A stretch of DNA of 64,000 nucleotides from Micavibrio_A sp041655955 (lineage in GTDB: Bacteria > Pseudomonadota > Alphaproteobacteria > Micavibrionales > Micavibrionaceae), in NCBI GenBank assembly GCA_041655955.1, contig JBBAEN010000001.1, forward strand, positions 186,001 through 250,000, written 5' to 3'. The position numbers and the translations under genes are program-made. This document shows, piece by piece, positions 1 through 7,953 of this stretch; positions within the stretch are counted from its first letter, which is position 1; each line of letters starts with the position of its first letter. The notes beneath the pieces are model-generated. The model was not told the origin of the DNA. It was given only the letters and a program-made list of their open reading frames with translations, and ran no database searches.

Positions 1-124
1 GCCAGCAACAGGGCCTTCGTTTTCCATCCAAAAGATTTTCACGCGCGATGTTCATGCGGCGGCTGCGTGTTTCTTTTTGGTCATGTTTTTTTATTCTTTC
101 TTTACGGCTCCTGTTTCGGCCCGT

Positions 125-508
125 TCATGCCAATTGCCGCATGGCCCATAGGGCGGCGATAAAGCCTGTTATGGAGAGCGCGACGGAAAGGGTGATATAG
201 AGGGCGGAGGATGCGATCTGGCCGCGCTCTATCAATAAAACCGCGTCCTGCGTGAAGGTGGAAAAGGTCGTATAGCCGCCGCACAGGCCGACCATCAGGA
301 AAAGCCTCCAATGTTGTGCCGCATCGCCCTTGAAGGCGAAATAGCCGGCCAGCAGGCCTAGCAGGATAGAACCGGTCACATTGACCGCCAGAATACCGAG
401 AGGGAATTTCACGGCGAATGTTTCCGAAAATATTTCGTTGACGCCGTGGCGCATGGCCCCGCCGATTCCGGAGCCGATAAAAATAACCAGATAAGGGACA
501 AGATTCAT
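125..508 (-). CDS. crcB: Fluoride exporter CrcB (Fluc channel)
   Basis: A 127-residue protein with four hydrophobic segments, the normal length for the CrcB/Fluc family of small dual-topology inner-membrane channels that let fluoride leave the cell. Visible family marks are GGAMRHG near residue 20, the NVTGSILLG segment with its conserved Asn around residue 45, and GGYTTFSTF near residue 80, which in Fluc channels lines the pore and sodium site. The next gene upstream (mscM) is divergent, so crcB has its own leader of about 130 bases, which resembles a fluoride riboswitch (see 591-642). The identification is firm; regulation by fluoride is inferred. Confidence 0.95.
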   Translation of the reverse strand: MNLVPYLVIFIGSGIGGAMRHGVNEIFSETFAVKFPLGILAVNVTGSILLGLLAGYFAFKGDAAQHWRLFLMVGLCGGYTTFSTFTQDAVLLIERGQIASSALYITLSVALSITGFIAALWAMRQLA

Positions 509-939
509 TTCTCTTCGCTTTCATCTTTCTTTCATGCGTTAAAACCATGCGGAAGGGCGAAGGCAATAAAAAGCCTGCCGCATCGATCGCAAGCGGGAGC
601 CGCCGGCCATCAAGGCGGTTAGGGAAATCCCCATCCCTTGTCCCTATTTTACGGGGAAATTGTTTTCGGGACAATTCACAATAAGTTTTTGGCGGAATGA
701 CGGGTATGGTTCATAAAGTGCCAATGATTGCCGCTCTTCTTCGTGCGATAGAGAATGTTTGCGCCACTTTTCCTTTTCATGCGGCGCTTTCGTTTTTTAA
801 GGGATAATTCCGTTGATCTGCCGTGCAAATGATGCAATATCGGCGGGCTAAGCTGCGGCGGGACGCTATCGCGCTGCCACTGCCGCCGGGTTTTCGGCCC
901 TTGATTGAGTGAAAAAACACAAAAAGGGAGAAATGAATA
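509..939. other. Divergent intergenic region, crcB/mscM
   Basis: 431 bases without a convincing gene. The crcB side holds the riboswitch-like leader. A 7-bp inverted repeat, TTGTCCC (638-644) and GGGACAA (668-674), lies just upstream of that leader and could be an operator or chance. The mscM side ends in a good ribosome binding site (AGGGAG, 925-930). The long minus-strand open frame across the mscM start is a shadow. Confidence 0.5.
591..642 (-). promoter_or_regulatory. Fluoride-riboswitch-like leader of crcB (divergent)
   Basis: Read on the minus strand, this stretch contains AGGGATGGGG, then TTTCCCTAACCGCC, a short GCC/GGC hairpin, and GGCGGCTCCCGC. Spacing and sequence follow the crcB-motif pattern as I remember it (GATGG, then AACCGCC, then a P3 hairpin, then TGATGGCTCC). 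AGGG/CCCT can form P1, and GGGA/TCCC the long-range stem. The normally conserved TGATG reads CGGCG here, so the aptamer may be divergent or inactive. A T-run follows at about 568-572 on the same strand. The position in front of crcB is the strongest support. Confidence 0.5.
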
Positions 940-2202
940 ATGTCTTTCCTCACCCCCGACTATTATAACGAACTTGTCGCACAGCATCCCGCGCTTTATA
1001 TGGCGGTGGCGCTCGCCGCTTTGGCGCTGGCGGCGTTTATTGCCAATTTTATCGTCAAGAAAATCCTGCTTCGCGTGATTGGCCGCTTCCTTTCCTTTAC
1101 CCGCGTGGGCAGGGATGAGGAGATTACGCGCCACGGGCTTATTCCGCGTCTTTCCAATATCGTCCCCGCGATTATCGTGATTATGGGGATAGAGCTTATT
1201 CCGGATTTGCCGGAATGGGCGGTTGCCGTTGTCAGGAACGTCGCTTCGGCCTTTATCGTTCTCACACTTGCGCGTGCGTTCAGTGCGGCGCTCAATATCG
1301 CCAACACGCTTTATATGCGCCGGCCCGACGCGCATAACAAGCCGATCAAGGGTTATTTGCAGGTCTTGAAAATTGCGATCTTCCTTGTGGCGGCAATCCT
1401 GATAGTCGCGGCGCTTATTGATAAATCGCCGCTGATACTGCTCTCCGGCCTTGGGGCAATGGCCGCCGTCCTGATGCTGGTGTTTCAGGATACGCTTCTC
1501 TCGCTCGTCGCCAGCATCCAGATATCGTCAAGCGATATGGTGCGGGTCGGGGACTGGATCGAAATGCCGCAGCTCAACGCCGACGGCGACGTTACCGACA
1601 TCGCCCTGCATACGGTAAAAGTGCGCAACTGGGATATGACGATAACGACCTTGCCGACGCGCAGCCTGATTACGACGCCGTTCAAGAATTGGCGCGGCAT
1701 GACGGAGGCAGGCGGGCGGCGGATCAAGCGCGCCATTTATCTTGACCAGAACAGCATCCGCTTCCTGACGGCGGAAGAGAAAAAGCATCTTGGAAAGTTC
1801 AAGCTGCTTCAGGACTATCTGGCGGAAAAACAGCAGGAAATTGATGAATGGAACGCCCAGATTGCCGCTGGCGATGATGTGGGCAGGCTTATCAATAGCC
1901 GCCGTTTGACCAATATCGGCACGTTCCGCGCCTATGTCATTCAATATCTCCGCCACCATGCGGGCATCAACCAGAATATGACGATGCTTGTGCGGCAACT
2001 CGCGCCGGGGCCGGAAGGGCTGCCGCTGGAAATCTATACTTTTACAAGCGATATAAGATGGGCCTTTTATGAAGGCATACAGGCCGATATTTTCGATCAT
2101 CTTTATTCCATCATGGGCGAATTCGGCCTGCGCCCGTTCCAGCGCCAGACCGATTACGGCCTTCAACTCCTGGCCGGAAAGAGCGGCGGGAAGACGGCCT
2201 AG
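940..2202 (+). CDS. Mechanosensitive channel of the YbdG/MscM type
   Basis: A 420-residue inner-membrane protein, close to the 415 residues of E. coli YbdG (MscM), a small-conductance MscS-family channel that opens on osmotic downshock. About five hydrophobic segments fill residues 15-190. Then comes the MscS beta domain with RVGDWIEMP (about 203), the TVKVRNWD/TITTLPT stretch and FKNWRGM near residue 250, all typical of the YbdG subgroup rather than MscS proper. The start is fixed by AGGGAG nine bases upstream of ATG. It converges on mutS: the two genes share the palindrome CTAG (2199-2202) as overlapping stop codons, so no terminator fits between them. Confidence 0.9.
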   Translation: MSFLTPDYYNELVAQHPALYMAVALAALALAAFIANFIVKKILLRVIGRFLSFTRVGRDEEITRHGLIPRLSNIVPAIIVIMGIELIPDLPEWAVAVVRNVASAFIVLTLARAFSAALNIANTLYMRRPDAHNKPIKGYLQVLKIAIFLVAAILIVAALIDKSPLILLSGLGAMAAVLMLVFQDTLLSLVASIQISSSDMVRVGDWIEMPQLNADGDVTDIALHTVKVRNWDMTITTLPTRSLITTPFKNWRGMTEAGGRRIKRAIYLDQNSIRFLTAEEKKHLGKFKLLQDYLAEKQQEIDEWNAQIAAGDDVGRLINSRRLTNIGTFRAYVIQYLRHHAGINQNMTMLVRQLAPGPEGLPLEIYTFTSDIRWAFYEGIQADIFDHLYSIMGEFGLRPFQRQTDYGLQLLAGKSGGKTA

Positions 2203-4874
2203 TCTTTGAGAAGCGCCTTGAGTTCATAGAGGATTTCAAGCGCTTCCCGCGCCGATATGTCGTCGGGATTCATCGCCTCCAGCCGCTCTTCCAAGACCGA
2301 TGGCGCACGGTTTTTCCCTTGCGGCGCCGCGGGCGCGGCGTTGAAGAGCGGCAAGTCGTCGGTCAGGCGGGTGAGGGCGGCCCCGCCATGTTCGCCCTTG
2401 TTCAATAATTCCAGCACCTCGTCCGCGCGGGCGATGACTTTCTGCGGGATTCCCGCAAGCCGCGCGACATGGATGCCGTAAGATCTGTCCGCCGCGCCCG
2501 CCTGCACCGCATGCATGAAAATCACGTCGCCCTTCCATTCGCGCACCTGCATGGAATAACAGGCGAGCGCTGCAAGGCGGGATTTAAGGGTGGTCAGCTC
2601 ATGGTAATGCGTCGCGAAAATCGCGCGGCATTTCAAAACTTCATGCAAATGCTCGACACAGGCCCACGCGATCGAAAGCCCGTCAAAGGTCGATGTCCCG
2701 CGCCCGATTTCGTCGAGGATGACGAGCGATCGCTCCGTCGCCTGATTGAGGATTGTCGCGGTTTCCACCATCTCCACCATAAAGGTCGAACGCCCGCGTG
2801 CGAGGTCGTCAGACGCGCCGACGCGTGAAAAACATTTATCGACGATGCCGATAACGGCACTTTCCGCCGGCACGAACGATCCCGTCTGTGCGAGGATGGC
2901 GATAAGCGCGTTCTGGCGCAGGAAGGTCGATTTACCCGCCATGTTCGGGCCGGTGAGGAGCCAGAGGCGCTGTGCCGGATCGAGGACGCAATCATTGGGA
3001 ACAAAGGCCGTTCCGTCTTTTTTCAGCGCCCGTTCGACGACGGGATGACGCCCGCCCTTGATGGAAAATGCCGTGGAATCTTCCATGCGGGGCCGCGTGT
3101 AGTTTTCTTCCGCCGCAAGTTCGGCGAGCGCCATGGCGACGTCCAGCGCCGCCATCCCGCGGGCGATTTTGCCGAGCTGTGCGGAGAGGATGCCGACATT
3201 TTCAACGAAGCGCACGAAAAGATTTTGTTCGAGCGCAAGCGCCTTGTCGCCGGCGGAGGCGATGTCGCGCTCCAGCTCTGACAATTCCGGCGTCGTAAAA
3301 CGGGCGTTGTTGGCGAGCGTCTGGCGGTGGATGAACGGGTTGGACGCATCCTCTTTTTTCACCATCAGCGCATCGGCATGCCGCGCTGGAACGTCGATGA
3401 AATAGCCCAGCACGTTGTTATAGGAAATTTTGAGGAGATTGATTCCCGTCTGGTCGCGATAGGTCGCCTGAAGCCGGGCGATAAGCCGTTTCGCGTCATC
3501 CCGCAAGGCGCGCAGGTGATCGAGATCCGCCGCATAGCCGCCCGCGATAAAGCCGCCTTCGCGGTCGAGGAAGGGCAGTGTTTCAGAGAGCGCCGCTTGC
3601 AGCGTGTCCTGAAGCGCCTTGCAGTCCTCATCGAGCGTAATGGCGCCCGCGAAGCCTTGCAGGATGTCGCCGCCTGCATTGCCCAGGATTGTGTGAACCG
3701 TCGAGGCAATCGCAAGCGCATCGCGCACCATGCCGAGATCACGCGGGCCGCCGCGCCCGATGGTCAGGCGGGAGAGGGCGCGTTCGAGGTCTGGAAGCTC
3801 TCTCAGCGCCCCGCGCAAGCTTTGGCGGAGCATGGATTCGTCAAGAAATGTCGCAACCGCGTCATGGCGTCTTTCGATGCGCGGCAGATCGGTGAGCGGT
3901 GCGGAAAGCCGGGTCTGCAACAGTCTTGCACCCGCGCCCGTAACGGTGCGGTCGATGCAATCGAGAAGGCTCCCGCGACGCTCCCCCGTTTGCGTGCGCG
4001 TCAGTTCAAGCGAGCGGCGCGTCGCCGGATCGATATCCATGACGGCCCCTGCCGTGACCTGTCTTGGGCGGTCGATGCGCGGCATCTTGCCTTTTTGCGT
4101 GCGGTTCACATAGTCGATAAGCGCCCCCGCCGCCGCGATTTCCGCCCGTGACATGGCGCCGAAGGATTCGAGCGTGCCGACGCCGAAGAGCGCCTCAAGG
4201 CGCTTTTGCGCGTTTTGGGAATCGAAGAGCGAGGAGGGCTGCGGCGTCAGGATGTTCTTGTGGAGCGCGAAGGCGTCCATGGCGGCAATCCTGTCCTGCA
4301 CGAGGATCTCGCTCGGCATGATCCGGTCGATGGAGGCCGCCAGTTGCGCCTTGGAAGGCGGCTGTATCAGGAATTCGCCGGTCGAAAGATCGAGCCATGC
4401 AAGCCCGTATTGCCCGCCCGTTTCGCAAATGGCCGCGAGATAGTTGTTCTCACGCGGGGAGAGCAGCGTGTCTTCGGTCAGCGTCCCTTGCGTGACGACG
4501 CGCACCACGTCGCGGTTGACCAGCGCCTTGTACCCGCCGCGCTTTTTGGCTTCCTCCGGCGTTTCCGTCTGCTCGCAAATGGCGACGCGAAAGCCGGAGC
4601 GGATGAGCTTTGCCAGATACGGCTCGTAGGAATGGAACGGCACGCCGCACATGGGGATTTCACCGCCATCGCTCTTGCCGCGCTTGGTCAGGGTGATGTC
4701 GAGACATTCGGCGGCTTTCACGGCGTCCTCGTAAAACATCTCGTAAAAATCGCCCATGCGGTAGAAAAGCAGGCAATCGGGATATTGCGCTTTAAGCGCG
4801 TGATATTGCGCCATCATCGGCGTATGGCCTTGGGCCTTGAAGTCTTCTTCGGTTTTCAGGGCGGCTTGTGTCAT
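2199..4874 (-). CDS. mutS: DNA mismatch repair protein MutS
   Basis: An 891-residue full-length MutS, the mismatch-recognition ATPase. The mismatch-binding domain I carries GDFYEMF (residues 41-47), with the Phe-x-Glu pair that stacks on mispaired bases. The C-terminal ABC-type ATPase has Walker A TGPNMAGKST, the signature region with ARGRSTF, Walker B LVILDEIGRGTS and the THYHEL switch. It lies 21 bases downstream of coaBC on the same strand and is probably co-transcribed with it. No mutL is in view. Confidence 0.98.
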   Translation of the reverse strand: MTQAALKTEEDFKAQGHTPMMAQYHALKAQYPDCLLFYRMGDFYEMFYEDAVKAAECLDITLTKRGKSDGGEIPMCGVPFHSYEPYLAKLIRSGFRVAICEQTETPEEAKKRGGYKALVNRDVVRVVTQGTLTEDTLLSPRENNYLAAICETGGQYGLAWLDLSTGEFLIQPPSKAQLAASIDRIMPSEILVQDRIAAMDAFALHKNILTPQPSSLFDSQNAQKRLEALFGVGTLESFGAMSRAEIAAAGALIDYVNRTQKGKMPRIDRPRQVTAGAVMDIDPATRRSLELTRTQTGERRGSLLDCIDRTVTGAGARLLQTRLSAPLTDLPRIERRHDAVATFLDESMLRQSLRGALRELPDLERALSRLTIGRGGPRDLGMVRDALAIASTVHTILGNAGGDILQGFAGAITLDEDCKALQDTLQAALSETLPFLDREGGFIAGGYAADLDHLRALRDDAKRLIARLQATYRDQTGINLLKISYNNVLGYFIDVPARHADALMVKKEDASNPFIHRQTLANNARFTTPELSELERDIASAGDKALALEQNLFVRFVENVGILSAQLGKIARGMAALDVAMALAELAAEENYTRPRMEDSTAFSIKGGRHPVVERALKKDGTAFVPNDCVLDPAQRLWLLTGPNMAGKSTFLRQNALIAILAQTGSFVPAESAVIGIVDKCFSRVGASDDLARGRSTFMVEMVETATILNQATERSLVILDEIGRGTSTFDGLSIAWACVEHLHEVLKCRAIFATHYHELTTLKSRLAALACYSMQVREWKGDVIFMHAVQAGAADRSYGIHVARLAGIPQKVIARADEVLELLNKGEHGGAALTRLTDDLPLFNAAPAAPQGKNRAPSVLEERLEAMNPDDISAREALEILYELKALLKD

Positions 4875-4895
4875 TGCTACTCTTTGTTTTCCGGT

Positions 4896-6116
4896 CTATT
4901 CCGCGGCTATTTTCAATGCGCCTTCGGAAAAATGCTCCGCGATGCGGCCCGCCAGGGTGCGGGCGATCTCGTCTTTTCCGGCGCGGGGCCATTCTTCGGT
5001 GCTTGTTTGCGTTAGGAAATATACCTGATTTTCATCGGCTCCGAATACCGGATTGCCCGCTGAAACGGAGTTAGCCACAACCCAGTCGCAGCCTTTTTTC
5101 GCAAGTTTCCCGCGGGCATTGTCCAGAATATTGTCGGTTTCGGCGGCAAAACCGACGACAAGGCGCGGGCGCGCGGGGCCGCGGGCGGACAGGGCCGCCA
5201 GAATATCGGGATTTTGCGTCAGGGGGAGGGAAAGCCCGTCCCCGCCGTTTTTCTTGATTTTCGAGGCGGCATAATCCGGCGCCCAGTCGGCGACCGCGGC
5301 GGCGCACACGGCGATGTCCGCAGGGAGAGCGCCTTGGCAGGCCGCCATCATCTCCTTCGCGCTCGTGACATGGAGCGTTTCAAGCCCCGCCGGGTCGGGC
5401 AGGGTGGTTGGGCCGCTCACAAGGGTCACGGACGCGCCGAGGGCCGAGAGAGCCTTTGCAATGGCGTGGCCCTGTTTGCCGCTGGAACGGTTGGCGATAT
5501 AGCGCACCGGGTCAACCGGTTCATGGGTCGGCCCGCTCGTGACGATGGCTTTCCGCCCCGCGAGCGGCTTGTCCGCCAGAAAGAAATCGCGGATGGAGTG
5601 CAGCAATTTGGCCGCTTCGGGCAGGCGGCCCGCGCCGGATTCGCCGCAGGCCATCGCGCCGCAGGACGGTTCAATGACGCGGATGCCGCGTGCGCGCAAT
5701 GTCGCGATATTGGCCTGCGTCGCCGCATTGTCCCACATCATCGGGTTCATGGCGGGCGAAACCATCACCGGCTTGTCGGTTGCGAGCAGGGCCGCCGCCG
5801 CCAGATCGTCCGCCATGCCGTGCGCCATTTTTGCCATCATATTGGCCGAGGCCGGAGCGACGAGAACCAGATCCGCCTCGCGGCTGAGCCTGATATGACC
5901 CATTTCCGTTTCATCCTTGAGCGAGAAAAGATCCGTGTAAACAGGCTCACCGGAAAGGGAGGCGACCGATAGGGGGGTGATGAATTCCGCGCCGCCGCGC
6001 GTCAGGATGCACCGCACCGACGCGCCGTCCTTTTTCAAAAGCCGGATAAGCTCCAGCGATTTATAGGCCGCGATGCCGCCGGAGATAATGAGGAGTATTT
6101 TTTTGCCGTTTAACAT
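4896..6116 (-). CDS. coaBC: Bifunctional CoA biosynthesis protein CoaBC (Dfp)
   Basis: Makes 4'-phosphopantothenoylcysteine from 4'-phosphopantothenate and cysteine (CoaB), then decarboxylates it to 4'-phosphopantetheine (CoaC, FMN-dependent). The N-terminal CoaC half shows SGGIAAYKS, the APASANMMAK flavin region, PAMNPMMW and the catalytic-Cys flap ACGESGAGR. The C-terminal CoaB half has TSGPTHEPVDPVRYIANRSSGKQG. I chose the ATG at 6116 (406 residues), because the family starts right before the first beta strand (KKILLIISGG). The frame stays open 15 codons further upstream without a better ribosome site. A terminator separates it from the gene upstream. Confidence 0.95.
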   Translation of the reverse strand: MLNGKKILLIISGGIAAYKSLELIRLLKKDGASVRCILTRGGAEFITPLSVASLSGEPVYTDLFSLKDETEMGHIRLSREADLVLVAPASANMMAKMAHGMADDLAAAALLATDKPVMVSPAMNPMMWDNAATQANIATLRARGIRVIEPSCGAMACGESGAGRLPEAAKLLHSIRDFFLADKPLAGRKAIVTSGPTHEPVDPVRYIANRSSGKQGHAIAKALSALGASVTLVSGPTTLPDPAGLETLHVTSAKEMMAACQGALPADIAVCAAAVADWAPDYAASKIKKNGGDGLSLPLTQNPDILAALSARGPARPRLVVGFAAETDNILDNARGKLAKKGCDWVVANSVSAGNPVFGADENQVYFLTQTSTEEWPRAGKDEIARTLAGRIAEHFSEGALKIAAE

Positions 6117-6206
6117 CTGTCCGCCTTTTGCCGCCCGCTTCATGCCGCCATGAGGTTGCAATGAATGGCACCGGGCTGAAATACATGCGCCGCAATGGCC
6201 CTTCCA

Positions 6207-6240
6207 AGAAAAAACCCCGTCCTTGCGGGACAGGGTTCAA
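6207..6240 (-). terminator. Rho-independent terminator after the Ala/Glu-rich gene
   Basis: On the minus strand AACCCTGTCC and GGACGGGGTT form a 10-bp stem (one G-U pair) around a 4-base loop, followed by a run of six or more T. It sits between the 129-residue gene and coaBC, so coaBC probably has its own promoter. Confidence 0.8.
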
Positions 6241-6271
6241 TCTAGTGTTTCCTGCCTCAAAAGGCGAGAAA

Positions 6272-6661
6272 TTACTGTGCCTGATTTTCGGCTTCTTCTT
6301 CAGCAGCGTCAACGGCGTCCGTAGCGGCTTCAGCTTCTGCTTCAATAGCGTCCGTTTGTGCTTCCGCTTCCGCTTCGATAGCTTCCTGATCAGCGTTTGC
6401 GGCGGCTTCGGCAGCTTCTTTTGCGGCTTCCGCCTCTGCTTCAATGGCGTCTACAGCGGCTTCCGCATCGGCTTCGATGGCATCGCGGGCCGCGTCGGCC
6501 TGATCAGCCGTCGGCAGGCCCATTGCGGGTTCGCCCGCCGCCGGTTCGATGGCCGTGACGTCGGACGCGCCATCCTGGCTCGTGTAGATAACCTGCATCG
6601 CTGCGATACCTGCGAACAGGACAACGGCTGCAAAGACAACGGATTTTACGATGTTGTTCAT
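6272..6661 (-). CDS. Ala/Glu-rich membrane-anchored protein, unknown
   Basis: A 129-residue protein. Residues 5-25 form one hydrophobic segment (a signal anchor, or an uncleaved signal). After a short linker, residues 53-129 are almost only Ala, Glu, Asp and Ile, built from imperfect repeats of the type DAIEAEAEA. The pattern suggests a long, acidic, surface-exposed alpha helix or coiled coil projecting into the periplasm. No family is recognised. It is monocistronic, with its own terminator downstream, and GAGTTATTCCCTTTT lies around its leader. The low-complexity composition makes a homology claim unsafe. Confidence 0.7.
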   Translation of the reverse strand: MNNIVKSVVFAAVVLFAGIAAMQVIYTSQDGASDVTAIEPAAGEPAMGLPTADQADAARDAIEADAEAAVDAIEAEAEAAKEAAEAAANADQEAIEAEAEAQTDAIEAEAEAATDAVDAAEEEAENQAQ

Positions 6662-6829
6662 TAGAGTTATTCCCTTTTAAAATTCATGATTGACGATAGC
6701 CACATAGAATGGCGCTTTTTTACGAAGCCCCATCAGGTTGAAACCATCATGAAAGCAACAGAAACCGTTATAAAAACTTGGCTTTCTCTTTTCAAGCCCC
6801 TTTTGCATAAATATTTTCTTGGGGATTAT

Positions 6830-7588
6830 TCATGAAAGTCTGGAACCTTCATGGATGGCGACAACGCCGAAAGTCAGATTTTCGACCTTGCAACGGCCAA
6901 AACCTGCCGCTTTCATGCGCTGCAGCAATTCCTGTTGGGAGGGGAATTTGCGGATGGATTCTACCAGATACTGATAACTGTCCCGATCCTTGGCGACCAG
7001 TTCGCCCATTTTGGGGATGAGCCGGTAGGAATATTCATCATAGATTTTCGCAAGGAACGGCTCCCTGACCTTGGAAAACTCAAGGCAATAGAACCGCCCG
7101 CCGGGTTTCAGGACGCGCAGCGCCTCGCGCAGGGCCGTGTCGATATGGGTCACGTTCCTGAGGCCGAAGGCAATCGTATAGACATCGACGCTTGCATCGG
7201 GGAGGGGGAGCGCCTCGGCATTGCCCGTGACCCAGTCGAAATCATCCGCATAGCCTTTGTCCAAGGCGCGGTCGCGGCCCACGCGCAGCATTTCGGTGTT
7301 GAGGTCGCACAGCGTAATCTTGCAATCCGCCCCCGCTTTCTTGCGGATGCGAAAGGCGATATCGCCCGTCCCGCCCGCGACATCAAGGTAATGCAAACCC
7401 TTTTGCGGGCGGATTTTGCGCACGAAACGGTCTTTCCAAAGCCTGTGCAGCCCGCCCGACATGACATCATTCATAATGTCATAGTTCGAAGCGACGGAAT
7501 CGAACACGCCGATCACCTTACGGGTTTTTTCTTTGGGGCTGACGGCTTCTTCGCCGAACCACTGGCTTTCGGGGTTTTGCTGGGTCAT
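6830..7588 (-). CDS. ubiE: Ubiquinone/menaquinone C-methyltransferase UbiE
   Basis: A SAM-dependent C-methyltransferase of ubiquinone (and, where present, menaquinone) synthesis. The 252-residue protein carries the UbiE/COQ5 signatures: VFDSVASNYDIMND near the N-terminus, motif I DVAGGTGDIAFRI, NAEALPLPD, FGLRNVTHID, and LKPGGRFYCLEFSKV, and it ends with the usual GVVAIHEG. The ATG at 7588 (MTQQNPESQW) fits the family; the frame continues 26 codons upstream without support. In many alphaproteobacteria ubiE is followed by ubiB and then coaBC; here the Ala/Glu-rich gene lies between ubiE and coaBC and no ubiB is visible. Confidence 0.95.
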   Translation of the reverse strand: MTQQNPESQWFGEEAVSPKEKTRKVIGVFDSVASNYDIMNDVMSGGLHRLWKDRFVRKIRPQKGLHYLDVAGGTGDIAFRIRKKAGADCKITLCDLNTEMLRVGRDRALDKGYADDFDWVTGNAEALPLPDASVDVYTIAFGLRNVTHIDTALREALRVLKPGGRFYCLEFSKVREPFLAKIYDEYSYRLIPKMGELVAKDRDSYQYLVESIRKFPSQQELLQRMKAAGFGRCKVENLTFGVVAIHEGSRLS

Positions 7589-7953
7589 GGAAGATTCATA
7601 TAGCCCCCGCGGGGTGAAGTCACCAGTCTTTGGAGGGGCGCGGGGAAATTTTTTATTGCTGATCATGTCGCATTGCTATGGAAAATAGAATGTGGAGAGG
7701 CTTTAACGGGCCACGGGGGGCGCTTGCTTGCACGGATTCGCCCCGCGGGGGGTGGGATCTGTCCGGGGAGGGCAGGCGCAAGGTTATTGCCGCTAATTCC
7801 GCAAAGAATAAATAGGCGGCACAGTCCTTATTGTCCCGGATTGTTCCGGCCAAATCCGTCCGCTGCGCCTGATAATCTCCGGTGCGGCGGCCGCTCGAAC
7901 CTTTCCTTTATTTAATCTTTGGCCGCGGCCTGTTCGATTGTATAAGGATGGCC
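7589..7953. other. Divergent intergenic region, ubiE/murJ
   Basis: 365 bases between two divergent genes. Short open frames exist on both strands, but none has a ribosome site or a recognisable product. The murJ end carries TATAAGG directly before the start. Both promoters presumably lie here; I cannot place them. Confidence 0.4.

Noticed and set aside
1..84. A possible minus-strand gene start at ATG 84, downstream of crcB
   Set aside because: The frame stops after 10 codons; other frames run off the window edge after fewer than 20 codons and show no recognisable product. It could be the start of the next gene of a crcB operon, but it cannot be supported.
676..1335. 219-residue minus-strand open frame over the start of mscM
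   Set aside because: It lies opposite a clear channel gene, is basic and low in hydrophobic order, and has no ribosome site. It is a shadow.
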